17,638 nucleotides of DNA. Source: Candidatus Poseidoniaceae archaeon (GTDB lineage: Archaea > Thermoplasmatota > Poseidoniia > Poseidoniales > Poseidoniaceae). The notes beneath the pieces are model-generated. The model was not told the DNA's origin and searched no databases. It saw only the letters and a program-made list of their open reading frames with translations. Below are positions 6,435 through 14,495 of the stretch, piece by piece. The stretch is taken from assembly GCA_030741455.1 (NCBI GenBank), contig JASLVI010000019.1, positions 1 to 17,638 of the forward strand, read 5' to 3'. A program made the translations under genes and the position numbers. Position 1 is the first letter of the stretch. The number at the start of each line of letters is the position of its first letter.

Positions 6435-8576
6435 ATGGAACCAGTCACGATGGTTGTTATCGGTTTAGCGTTGATTGTATGTGCCTATATGGCTTGGAAC
6501 ATTGGTGCGAATGACGTCGCAAATGCGATGGGTACTTCGGTTGGATCACGTGCACTTACTCTCAAGCAAGCGGTCATTATTGCTGCTATCTTCGAGTTCG
6601 CTGGTGCTTTCTTCGCTGGTGATGCCGTAACTGAGACTGTTCGTAAAGGAATTTTAGAGATTCCATTTGGAGAGGATGGCACGGTCTCCAAAGAAATATC
6701 ACAAGACATTGCATTCGGATTCATTGCCGCAATGATGGCGGCAGCAGTTTGGCTGACGATAGCAACAAGATTTGGCCTTCCGGTTTCTACCACACACTCG
6801 ATTATAGGGGGTATCGTTGGGGTAGGGCTTGTTCTTGAGGTCGACCATGATGCTGACTACATCAACTGGGGAAAACTAGGGGAAGTAGTACTCAGTTGGA
6901 TTGCAAGCCCATTGATGGGTGCAATCCTTGCATTCTTCTCGTATTGGATAATAAAGAAAACAATCCTTGATGCGAAAAACCCCGAAGAGAGATCCCTCTG
7001 GCTTGCTCCAATACTTGCATTCCCTACATTCTTTGTTCTTGGTATTGCCCTTCAATTTAAGGCTCTCAAAGGATTCTTTGCAAGAGCTGATAAGAACGGA
7101 TGGATCAAGGATAAATCTGACTGGTTACCATACAAACCCAAGGATGGAGTTACTGGCAGCTGGAATCCAACATCTGATGTTGCATGGTTGCCTACCAATT
7201 CGCTAATTCTGGCAGCGATAATCGGAGCAATTGCTAGTTTGGGATTGTACTTCGTTCTCCGTCGAACGGACATTAATGAGGAGGTAAAGGGCTTCAGGGG
7301 TGTTGAGCGGATATTCATTTGGCTACAGATCATCACTGCTGCTTACGTCGCTTTCGCCCATGGGGCGAATGACAGATCGAATGCGATAGGCCCGATGGCA
7401 GCTGTTTGGCAGGTGCTCTCGGACGGCGGGACACTTGCTTCTGAGGCTCCAATTCCGCTTTGGTTGATCCTACTGGGTTCAGCAGGAATCGCCGTTGGTG
7501 TTTTGACCTGGGGATGGAGGGTTATGGAAACCATCGGTAAGAAAATTACAGACATTACGCCTACCCGTGGGTTTGCTGCAGAATTCGGTGCTGCAACAAC
7601 GATCCTCATCTTCTCTATGCCGTTCCTTGCGGTTCCTGTCTCAACAACACACACGCTTGTTGGCGCCGTTGTGGGTGTAGGATTAGCAGGAGGGGCTAAA
7701 GCAGTCGATTTCAGAGTCTTTGGAAAGATTGCAGCCTCTTGGGTTGCGAGTGTACCTGTTGCCGCCTTCGGTGCAGCCACGATTTACGTTGCATCGGGTG
7801 GAGACAACCTGAACATGATCATCATACTTCCAATCGCTTTCTTAGCGGTAGGGTATGCGATGTGGAGAACACGCGGCCAAGGAATTCATGTAGAGGAGGC
7901 ACTCTCAGACGTTGGAGCTTCAAAGGTTGATGGCCCAACTCCATTCGACATGTTCCATCACCACGCAGAAGTTGTCGAAGAAACCGTTGAGAAGATGGTC
8001 ATCGCTGTCGAGAAGGCTTGCGCAGGTGAAGATGCAAGCGAAGAAATTGAAGCGACCATCGAATCTGAATTCGCTGCTGACAAGGTCAAGGCAAGCATTC
8101 GAGATACTGTACGAGAAGATCTACGGTTCGGTATTGCTGCCGATTCCAAGTCCTTCCTCCATATGGTTAGTCGACAAGATCGTATTGCAGACTATGCACA
8201 GAATGTTGCAGAACAGTTGTCGTTCCGTCCACTCATGGAGGACGATGAAGCTCGAGAACACCTTGCAAAGATGGCAAAGGCTGTTGCAGCAACGGTAGCA
8301 ACCTATGAGGATTTGATTGAAGCATTGCGAGACTACCACATCAGTGGACGAACGAAGGCTGGTGCTGACAAGGTCATGGAACTCATCCGTGAAGTCAACC
8401 TCAAGGAGCATGAGGCCGATATGGTTGAAGCAGAAGCTGCTGCATTCGTGTTCACAAACGGTGAAGATCAACCGCTGGCAGCCATGCACATGTATCGTGT
8501 CCTTCAGCGACTCGATGATGTTGCAAATGCTTGTGAGAAGGCTGCTAACGCCTTCCTACCGCTTTTGTCAAAGTGA
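6435..8576 (+). CDS. PiT-family phosphate permease fused to a PhoU-like (DUF47) domain
   Basis: A 713-residue fusion. Residues 1 to about 490 form an inorganic phosphate transporter with the two family repeats: GANDVAN at 24-30 with PVSTTHS at 116-122, and GANDRSN at 310-316 with PVSTTHT at 401-407. Some 10-12 membrane segments are visible, with a polar central loop near 220-260. PiT proteins import phosphate with a cation. Residues about 503-713 are soluble, helical and of the PhoU-like DUF47 type (DRIADYAQNVAEQL, LKEHEADMVEAEA, LQRLDDVANACEKAANAF). DUF47 is usually a separate neighbouring gene acting as a PiT accessory; here it is covalently joined. Codon use differs sharply between the halves: 10 ATA, 8 AGA/AGG and 9 GGG codons in the permease, none in the DUF47 part. 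Start ATG 6435 is favoured by the TATA box at 6404-6410. Confidence 0.92.
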   Translation: MEPVTMVVIGLALIVCAYMAWNIGANDVANAMGTSVGSRALTLKQAVIIAAIFEFAGAFFAGDAVTETVRKGILEIPFGEDGTVSKEISQDIAFGFIAAMMAAAVWLTIATRFGLPVSTTHSIIGGIVGVGLVLEVDHDADYINWGKLGEVVLSWIASPLMGAILAFFSYWIIKKTILDAKNPEERSLWLAPILAFPTFFVLGIALQFKALKGFFARADKNGWIKDKSDWLPYKPKDGVTGSWNPTSDVAWLPTNSLILAAIIGAIASLGLYFVLRRTDINEEVKGFRGVERIFIWLQIITAAYVAFAHGANDRSNAIGPMAAVWQVLSDGGTLASEAPIPLWLILLGSAGIAVGVLTWGWRVMETIGKKITDITPTRGFAAEFGAATTILIFSMPFLAVPVSTTHTLVGAVVGVGLAGGAKAVDFRVFGKIAASWVASVPVAAFGAATIYVASGGDNLNMIIILPIAFLAVGYAMWRTRGQGIHVEEALSDVGASKVDGPTPFDMFHHHAEVVEETVEKMVIAVEKACAGEDASEEIEATIESEFAADKVKASIRDTVREDLRFGIAADSKSFLHMVSRQDRIADYAQNVAEQLSFRPLMEDDEAREHLAKMAKAVAATVATYEDLIEALRDYHISGRTKAGADKVMELIREVNLKEHEADMVEAEAAAFVFTNGEDQPLAAMHMYRVLQRLDDVANACEKAANAFLPLLSK

Positions 8577-8587
8577 AGTCAACGCGT

Positions 8588-8941
8588 TCAAACCGTGTTG
8601 TCTGCCTGATTGAGAACCCAGTCGAACAGTGATTCAAGACTTGGCTGAAGCAGTACTGCTTCGTCGGTGAGTGTGTACTCAACAGTTGCAGGGACAGTAG
8701 CATACGCTTGACGGCGGACCAGGCCATGTTCCTCAAGTTCTCGTAATCGTCGTGCAACGGTGGTTGAGGATGAGTCGACTTGTTTTTTGATCGCAGAGAA
8801 GCGCATTGGTTCAGGATTGCAATTCATTGTGTAGAGGATGTTCAACATTTTTGATTTGGATAAGAGAACCAACAACGCTTCCACATTGCCTCGAGCTGAT
8901 TCACACATGGATTGCATTCGAAGAGCTTGTTCTTTACTCAT
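8588..8941 (-). CDS. HxlR/DUF24-type winged-helix transcription regulator
   Basis: A small (117 aa) DNA-binding protein. The family pattern is clear: an N-terminal Cys13 in SMCESARG, helices leading to MRFSAIKKQVDSSSTTVARRLRELEEHGLVRRQ (helix-turn-helix plus start of the wing), then VEYTLTDEAVLLQPSLESLFDWV. In HxlR/DUF24 proteins such as YodB and QorR the conserved N-terminal cysteine senses quinones or thiol oxidation. Cys13 sits at the matching place, and a second Cys41 is present. Start: ATG 8941 is preferred (TATA-like TCATAAC about 25 bases upstream); ATG 8959 would add six residues and has the ACAATATTGT element about 26 bases upstream, so it is also possible. The gene is divergent from an oxidoreductase and its 3' end lies 11 bases from the end of the PiT fusion. 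Confidence 0.82.
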   Translation of the reverse strand: MSKEQALRMQSMCESARGNVEALLVLLSKSKMLNILYTMNCNPEPMRFSAIKKQVDSSSTTVARRLRELEEHGLVRRQAYATVPATVEYTLTDEAVLLQPSLESLFDWVLNQADNTV

Positions 8942-8977
8942 AATGCGACTAAGTACCATTCTGTTATGAAGGAACAG

Positions 8978-8997
8978 GTTACAATATTGTTACAATA
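8978..8997. promoter_or_regulatory. Candidate operator: tandem GTTACAATA repeats containing ACAATATTGT dyad
   Basis: GTTACAATA occurs at 8978-8986 and again at 8989-8997. The 11-base period is about one helical turn, so both copies face the same side of the DNA. ACAATATTGT at 8981-8990 is also a perfect 10-bp palindrome and TATA-like. The element lies between the HxlR-type regulator and the divergent oxidoreductase, so autoregulation and control of both genes is the natural reading (inferred). Confidence 0.5.
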
Positions 8998-9048
8998 CAA
9001 CAGTAGTGCCACTTTTCTGTTTATGTGCGTCATTCCATTGGCAACGAT

Positions 9049-10152
9049 ATGGACAATCATCCTGATGGAAAAACGATGAACAGCATAGCATTCAGTAAAT
9101 ATGGTTCACCTGATGTACTCAAGAAAACCTCAGTATCGTACCCACATGGATTTGATACTCGATCAAATGTTGTCATCAAGGTGCATGCATCGGCAATCAA
9201 CCCAGTTGACAAAGGGCTGCTCTCAGGCGATTACAAGATGGTCATTCCCGTAGCAGCCTTTCCTCACGTAATCAGTTACGATGTGGCAGGGGTTGTTGAA
9301 GAAGCAGACCTTGAGGGAAAATTCTCTGTCGGCCAACCCGTTTTTGCTCGTCTGTTTGGCAGCCCAAAAGATGGAAAGAAAACTCCTTGGTACAGGGGCG
9401 CTATGGCGGAGTATTGCGTTGCGGATACATCCAACGTTGTGCTCAAACCAGAAAACCTCACCTTCGAGGAAGCAGCGTCTATTCCACTCGTTGGTTTGAC
9501 GGCTCTTCAGGTACTCAAATCCTCAAGGCTCAAGGAAGGTGATTCGATTTTCATTTCTGGAGGAGCAGGCGGTGTTGGTACGATGGCCATTCAGTTAGCC
9601 AAACATGTGTTCAAGGCAAAATTGGTCGTTACAACAGCTTCAGAGGGTGAAAAAGCAGATTTGTGCAAGAATCTCGGTGCTGATGTTGTCCTCGATTACA
9701 AAACGACGAACTTCGAAGAGGTGTATGGAGGAGATAGTGGCGAAAAATTCGATGTTTGTTTCGATACCACAAACGAAAGTCTTGGGATGGCAAACATCGT
9801 CAAAGAGGGGGGGCGTATTGTGACCATCGCTGGCATGTCGACCCTCGAAGAACTTCGTCGCATAGGCGGTACTGCTTGGATCCTCAAACTCTTCGTCAAA
9901 CGAAGAATGAAGCGAAAGGAGTACAAAGCGGCTCGATCCAAGAATGCAGACTGGAATTACCAGTTCCTTTCACCAAGTCAAGCCGATCTCACCACGCTTG
10001 CGAACCACTTGGAAAGCGGTATGATCAAACCTGTACTCGATGGCGTTTGGGACTTCCATTCCGATGAAGAAGAATCTGGATGGAAAGGAGCATTCAACCG
10101 TTCGTTTTCTGGTCGTGCAAAAGGAAAATGTGTTGTCAAGTTTGAACAATGA
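9049..10152 (+). CDS. Zinc-independent MDR oxidoreductase, NADPH:quinone reductase-like
   Basis: A medium-chain dehydrogenase/reductase. The N-terminal GroES-like domain shows AFSKYGSPDVLKK and HASAINPVDKGLLSG, without the cysteines and histidines of zinc alcohol dehydrogenases. The nucleotide-binding domain has the Rossmann motif GGAGGVGTMAIQLAKH near residues 170-185 and EKADLCKNLGADVVLDYK. Such enzymes reduce quinones or enones with NADPH. The exact substrate is not readable. About 10 kDa of less conserved sequence closes the protein (WDFHSDEEESGWKGAFNRS). Start: conserved sequence begins at MNSIAFSKYG (ATG 9076). ATG 9049 is used because a TATA-like TTTATGT lies about 26 bases before it; GTG 9025 seems too far upstream. 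Its divergent neighbour is an HxlR regulator, as with QorR and its quinone reductase in Corynebacterium. It ends one base from the convergent subtilase gene. Confidence 0.85.
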   Translation: MDNHPDGKTMNSIAFSKYGSPDVLKKTSVSYPHGFDTRSNVVIKVHASAINPVDKGLLSGDYKMVIPVAAFPHVISYDVAGVVEEADLEGKFSVGQPVFARLFGSPKDGKKTPWYRGAMAEYCVADTSNVVLKPENLTFEEAASIPLVGLTALQVLKSSRLKEGDSIFISGGAGGVGTMAIQLAKHVFKAKLVVTTASEGEKADLCKNLGADVVLDYKTTNFEEVYGGDSGEKFDVCFDTTNESLGMANIVKEGGRIVTIAGMSTLEELRRIGGTAWILKLFVKRRMKRKEYKAARSKNADWNYQFLSPSQADLTTLANHLESGMIKPVLDGVWDFHSDEEESGWKGAFNRSFSGRAKGKCVVKFEQ

Positions 10153-10153
10153 T

Positions 10154-13100
10154 TCAATTGCTCCATATTGAAAGATCTGGGGCAGCAGGAACACTGCTGT
10201 CATAGGATGATGGTTGCTGCCACTTCGTCGGAGCTTTCGGACGCTTCCATCCAAGTAAGGCGATGAGGAGTACGATACTGGTCAAGACGATGATTGTGAC
10301 AAGATTCTCACTCAGTTCTGATGTATAGGAAGAACGCTGTTCAGGTTCACTCGTAATGGTTGGTGTTACTTCTTGTTCTTCGACCGGTGTGAATTCAACA
10401 ACGATCGATTCACAGTCAAACAAATCGTTCGTAACTGCACAAATCTCACCTTGATAGGTGCCAGGACTCATCGAACTGATCGTTGCTTGATTGGATACGA
10501 TTTCAGTGATGAGGATTTCATCAAAATCAAACAGAATATATTCCGTATCTGCATTTACATAAGCCGTGATAATGATTTGTTTGTAGATTTCAGAAACTTC
10601 ACTGGATGCGTAAACAGCCATCAATTTCGGTTCCAATACTGGTAAACCTTCATCGATTTCATCGTTGCAGTTATCATCGATTCCATTACGTAATTCAACA
10701 GCATATGGGCTAATGTCTGAATTGTTATCGTCGCAATCTTGGAACCATCGTGCTCCATCTCCATCGTTGTCTAGGTCGGCAAACAATGGATTTGTTCCAA
10801 TGAAGAGTTCATAGCCATCATGCATTCCATCATCATCCGTATCTGCATCTTGCCATTCGGTCATGTAGATATTGAATTCATCAACATCAATGAGCCCATC
10901 GCGGTCATAATCCGTCGTTTGGAAATCCTCATCGACCTCTTCATCACAATCGTCATCGATTCCATTAAGCCACTCATCGAGGCCAGGGTTTCGATCTGGA
11001 TTCGTATCATCGCAATCCTGGAACCAATAGTAGCCATCGTTGTCATCATCGGGATCTGCATAGGTCGGATCTGAAAAGAACACTTGAACTTCATCTCCGT
11101 CATCCATACCGTCTCCATCTGTGTCAGGATTGTTCCAATCGGTGTTTTGAATATGGAATTCAGCCCAATCACTTAAGCGATCGTTGTCCGAATCAAGATC
11201 TCTAAAGCCTTCATCGATACCGTTCTCACAATTGTTGTCAATCCCATCGAGCAATTCAATTTGTAATGGTTTGATGTTAGGATTGCTATCATTGCAATCT
11301 TGGAACCAATACCATCCGTCACTGTCTCCATCCTCATCATAGACAAGTGGATTGCTGAAGGTTACGAGAACTTCAGTTCCATCAATGAGCCCATCATTGT
11401 CGGTATCATCCTGAAGGGGATTGGTCAGGAAAATGAGGATTTCCTGTCCATCATCAAGCAAATCGTCATCGGTATCCGAATCGATTGGACTCGTTGAAGA
11501 ATTGAAAATTTCGTATCCATCCATCAGGTTGTCATCGTCCGAGTCAGGATCGAGTGGGTCGGTATTGTGAATGTTGGTTTCGTCTTCATCTGGAAGTCCA
11601 TCATTATCGGTATCGATGACCTCTTCCGCTCCATGAATGACTAATTCCCAATGATTCCATGTTCCTGTATCACCATTGCCACGGTCGTTGACATCAAGTG
11701 TCCACACACCATCCGATGATTCATCCCAGTGAAGCACCGAAGAAAACACCCATTCGTTGAAATTGTTGTTGTTGTCATCGTGCTTTTCTGCAAGCCTAGA
11801 TTCTGTTCCATCGGGTGAAGTTAAGGTGATTTCAAGATCGCCTCGGAATGTATGGTCTGCATCAAACCGAACTTCAACAGATTCGACCAAAAGACCAGCA
11901 TCGACCGTAACCGTATCGGACAATCCATTGGCAGTATTATCTGGAATGGATTGTGAAATATCAATCTCTCCGCTGGACCAATTGTACTCAGGATTTACAT
12001 TGGTCCAATTTCGAGCAATGTGTACTGCAAGACCTGCATCTATTGCACCATGGCCATACTTGTGATTGACATCATGCCCTCCGCCATTTGTAACCCAGTC
12101 ACCGTCACTCGCATCGTTGGTTCGGGCACTGTGAACGAGAACATGCTGAACATCTCGATAGGTGAGTGCTGGATTTGCATCGATCATGAGGGCAATGACG
12201 CCAGAAACGAGTGGCGTTGCACTGCTTGTACCACCGAAATTGTTGTTGATGTCGCTCGATGTGTAACCACCTGATCCACGAATATCTGCGGTTGTAATGC
12301 CTTGAGCGCCGCCACGTGAATGGGCTGCAACCAGAAGGTTCGCTCCATCCTCACTGTACCATGCTTGGTCACCGTAATCCGTGATTGCAGCTACGCCGAT
12401 GGTAAATCGAGAGTTTGCATATCCGTCGTAATTGGAGTTGTCCTCGTTGTTACGACCGTTGCCACCAGCGAGCGTAACGATTGTACCAAGTCCGCCTCGA
12501 CCCTGATACATATTGTCCTCAAGTGATGCTTGTAGAAGTGGTTCTGGTCCGCTGACAACTTTCCCTGAATCGCTCGGACCCCATGAGTTGGAGGAAATGG
12601 CGACAAGATCTCGACGGTGGCCGATAGCATCTGCTTCATCTTGGTCGGTGTTTGAGCATGCAATAAGACGAATTCCAATCAAATCAGCATCCATTGCTGC
12701 ACCAGATATTCCGTAGTTGTTGTTACCTATTCCTGCAGCAACTCCCGCAGCTGATGTTCCATGGCCGTCGTTGGAACTCGGTGTGGGATTGCCATCATCG
12801 CCACAGTAATCCCAGTCGAGTGCATCCTGATAATTTGGTGAAAGATCGTTGTGTTGATGGTCAACGCCATCATCAACAACTGAAATCAAAACTCCAGTGC
12901 CGTTCACGCTGTCCCATGCACCAGTAACATTCGCATCTTCACCTGGTGTTCCCGAGCCTTGTCCAGTGTTTTGCAGATGCCATTGTGATGAAAATGAAGG
13001 ATCGTTTGGAATAAATCTTGGTTCGTTACTGTGCGATTGAATGATGGCAAAACGAACCACTTCGTCCGTCGATAAGAGTTCAGAACGGATGTTGAGTGTT

Positions 13101-13405
13101 TCATCAAGGTGCAGAATAAAAGATCCAGGGATTTGATTCGGCTGTTCGATCAAATCGATTGGTAAGGACAACACGTTACGAAGTGTTTCTTCCGTTTGAC
13201 CGCACATCGATGGCATGTAAACAAGCCACTGGTTGGAAGTATCCTGTGCTCCATCCGTCATCGCTCGAACGAAAGCTGTATCGACACCAAAACTGAGTTC
13301 TGATGGAGAGCATTCGATTTTTTCCGATGTTGAAGAGGGTTGAGCATATGCAATCGGGGCAAGAAGCGTTAGCAAAATCAAGAAAACGCCAACTCGCATG
13401 AACAT
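10154..13405 (-). CDS. Secreted kexin-like subtilase (S8) with P domain, TSP3 and MopE-type metal-binding repeats
   Basis: About 1083 residues. A signal peptide (MRVGVFLILLTLLAPIAYA) and a propeptide-like region precede a subtilisin domain (about 130-460). The catalytic triad is Asp178 (SVVDDGVDHQHNDL), His215 (NDGHGTSAAGVAAG) and Ser394 (GTSSATPLVSG). A proprotein-convertase P domain follows (about 479-592, including HTFRGDLEITLTSPDGT and WTLDVNDRG), making it kexin-like. Next come Asp-rich TSP3-like calcium repeats (about 595-688), three alternating MopE-like and TSP3-like units (about 689-920), a beta-rich domain, and a C-terminal membrane helix near 1031-1050 with a basic tail. It should be an anchored extracellular protease. 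Start: ATG 13405 or 13399 both fit the signal peptide and a weak TATA-like element near 13427. ATG 13462 and ATG 13528 are less likely, the latter lying inside the divergent epimerase gene. Confidence 0.9.
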   Translation of the reverse strand: MFMRVGVFLILLTLLAPIAYAQPSSTSEKIECSPSELSFGVDTAFVRAMTDGAQDTSNQWLVYMPSMCGQTEETLRNVLSLPIDLIEQPNQIPGSFILHLDETLNIRSELLSTDEVVRFAIIQSHSNEPRFIPNDPSFSSQWHLQNTGQGSGTPGEDANVTGAWDSVNGTGVLISVVDDGVDHQHNDLSPNYQDALDWDYCGDDGNPTPSSNDGHGTSAAGVAAGIGNNNYGISGAAMDADLIGIRLIACSNTDQDEADAIGHRRDLVAISSNSWGPSDSGKVVSGPEPLLQASLEDNMYQGRGGLGTIVTLAGGNGRNNEDNSNYDGYANSRFTIGVAAITDYGDQAWYSEDGANLLVAAHSRGGAQGITTADIRGSGGYTSSDINNNFGGTSSATPLVSGVIALMIDANPALTYRDVQHVLVHSARTNDASDGDWVTNGGGHDVNHKYGHGAIDAGLAVHIARNWTNVNPEYNWSSGEIDISQSIPDNTANGLSDTVTVDAGLLVESVEVRFDADHTFRGDLEITLTSPDGTESRLAEKHDDNNNNFNEWVFSSVLHWDESSDGVWTLDVNDRGNGDTGTWNHWELVIHGAEEVIDTDNDGLPDEDETNIHNTDPLDPDSDDDNLMDGYEIFNSSTSPIDSDTDDDLLDDGQEILIFLTNPLQDDTDNDGLIDGTEVLVTFSNPLVYDEDGDSDGWYWFQDCNDSNPNIKPLQIELLDGIDNNCENGIDEGFRDLDSDNDRLSDWAEFHIQNTDWNNPDTDGDGMDDGDEVQVFFSDPTYADPDDDNDGYYWFQDCDDTNPDRNPGLDEWLNGIDDDCDEEVDEDFQTTDYDRDGLIDVDEFNIYMTEWQDADTDDDGMHDGYELFIGTNPLFADLDNDGDGARWFQDCDDNNSDISPYAVELRNGIDDNCNDEIDEGLPVLEPKLMAVYASSEVSEIYKQIIITAYVNADTEYILFDFDEILITEIVSNQATISSMSPGTYQGEICAVTNDLFDCESIVVEFTPVEEQEVTPTITSEPEQRSSYTSELSENLVTIIVLTSIVLLIALLGWKRPKAPTKWQQPSSYDSSVPAAPDLSIWSN
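10646..11338 (-). repeat. Three imperfect tandem MopE/TSP3 units inside the subtilase (period 282 and 279 bases)
   Basis: The GCAATC(T/C)TGGAACCA sequence encoding WFQDC recurs at 11294, 11012 and 10733. Each unit reads D-rich loop, WFQDCxD, a Pro/Glu stretch and then (D/N)GID(D/N)xC followed by VDE or IDEG. Two cysteines per unit sit at fixed positions. The first two units are followed by a TSP3-like loop; the third is cut short after IDEG. The motif matches what I know as the putative metal-binding (MopE-type) repeat. Confidence 0.8.
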
Positions 13406-13483
13406 GATTACAACCCAACTGACATAGAAAACCTTGCTTTTCTTGAGAGCAAACTTTGACATTGAGGAAGTTGACGGCCAACT

Positions 13484-14428
13484 ATGCGAAGTATCGTTAC
13501 AGGTGGCGCTGGGTTCATCGGTTCCCATCTTATTGACAGACTTGTTTCACGTGGAGATGAGGTCTTGGTGCTTGATAATCTCTCAAGCGGCAAAGCGGAT
13601 TTCCTTGCCCACCACACCTCAAATGTTACACACGTGAATGTTGACATCACCGACTTTGATGCAATGTCGCCACACTTCGAGGGCGTTGATGTTGTCTATC
13701 ACTTTGCAGCAAATCCTGATATTCGTCTCGGTACGCAAATTACCGATACCGATCTCAAACAAGGAACCATTGCGACCTACAACGTTGTTGAATCGATGCG
13801 TATCCATAACGTTCCAACCATTATGTTTGCATCTTCCTCTGTTGTCTACGGAGAGAATGCGCCGATGCCAACGCCTGAAAACCATGGCCCATCCTTGCCA
13901 ATCTCGTTGTATGGAGCGAGTAAATCTGCTGGTGAATCACTCGTCAGCAGTTGGGTAGGTACCTTTGGATTGCAAGGTTACATCTTCCGATTTGCCAACA
14001 TTATCGGGGATCGTGGAACACATGGTGTCATCTTCGACTTCATACACAAACTCAAGCGTAATCCTAGCGAACTCGAAGTTCTCGGTGATGGTCGACAGGA
14101 AAAATCCTACATGGAAGTCGGCGATTGTGTTGATGCAATTCTCCATGTGATGGATACACAAAACGAGCCACTGAACTTGTTCAATCTTGGAAGTCATGAT
14201 ACATGCAGTGTTCGTCGTATCGCTGAAATCGTGGTAGAAGAAACAGGTTATTCCGATGCAAACATCGTCTACACGGGAGGATCTCGTGGATGGGCAGGCG
14301 ACATTCCAAGAGCCATGCTCGGTATCGACAAGATGCTCAGTACAGGCTTTAATGTGAAATACAACAGTGAAGATGCTGTGCGACATACAGCGAAAGTTCT
14401 GATCGAAGAGATTGGTCTCGACAACTAA
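13484..14428 (+). CDS. NAD-dependent sugar-nucleotide epimerase/dehydratase (extended SDR, GalE-like)
   Basis: A cytosolic enzyme of 314 residues acting on a nucleotide-linked sugar. The NAD-binding motif G7-G8-A9-G10-F11-I12-G13 is at the N terminus, with the ribose-binding Asp in VLVLDNLSSG. HFAANPDIR follows near residue 76, SSSVVYGE near 118, and the catalytic Y143-x3-K147 in LYGASKSAGE. RFANIIGDRG and GDGRQEKSYMEVGDCVDA are typical of the UDP-glucose or UDP-glucuronate 4-epimerase branch. The exact sugar cannot be told. The ATG at 13484 is immediately followed by the Rossmann strand, so no upstream start is needed. The gene is divergent from the subtilase (78-base gap) and upstream of the thioredoxin/VKOR run. 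It may supply sugars for surface glycans made by enzymes like the GT2 in this window (inferred). Confidence 0.88.
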   Translation: MRSIVTGGAGFIGSHLIDRLVSRGDEVLVLDNLSSGKADFLAHHTSNVTHVNVDITDFDAMSPHFEGVDVVYHFAANPDIRLGTQITDTDLKQGTIATYNVVESMRIHNVPTIMFASSSVVYGENAPMPTPENHGPSLPISLYGASKSAGESLVSSWVGTFGLQGYIFRFANIIGDRGTHGVIFDFIHKLKRNPSELEVLGDGRQEKSYMEVGDCVDAILHVMDTQNEPLNLFNLGSHDTCSVRRIAEIVVEETGYSDANIVYTGGSRGWAGDIPRAMLGIDKMLSTGFNVKYNSEDAVRHTAKVLIEEIGLDN

Positions 14429-14486
14429 ACCAATGTCGTTGCATCAAACCATCGGCCTTATTGATGTGAATGGGTTCGGAAAAATC

Positions 14487-14491
14487 GGTGA
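14487..14491 (+). promoter_or_regulatory. Shine-Dalgarno GGTGA that decides the thioredoxin-fold gene start
   Basis: GGTGA matches the archaeal anti-SD (part of GGAGGTGATCC) and lies 4 bases before ATG 14496. Because GGTGA pairs toward the 3' side of the site, this is the right distance. It favours 14496 over ATG 14433 or GTG 14412. Confidence 0.5.
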
Positions 14492-14495
14492 GAAC

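Noticed and set aside
7343..7780. 145-codon minus-strand open frame
   Set aside because: It is antisense to the second PiT repeat and rich in Ala/Pro/Thr, as expected from the complement of Gly/Ala/Val-rich membrane sequence.
9025..9048. GTG 9025 as start of the quinone-reductase-like gene
   Set aside because: The extra residues (RHSIGND) have no family counterpart and a TATA-like element overlaps this GTG.
10646..11338. CRISPR-like or non-coding tandem repeat
   Set aside because: The period is about 280 bases, the copies are diverged, and all lie in frame within one protein; they are protein-domain repeats.
13406..13528. N-terminal extension of the subtilase from ATG 13528 or 13462
   Set aside because: It would place up to 40 residues before an otherwise normal signal peptide, and the longer form overlaps the divergent epimerase start.
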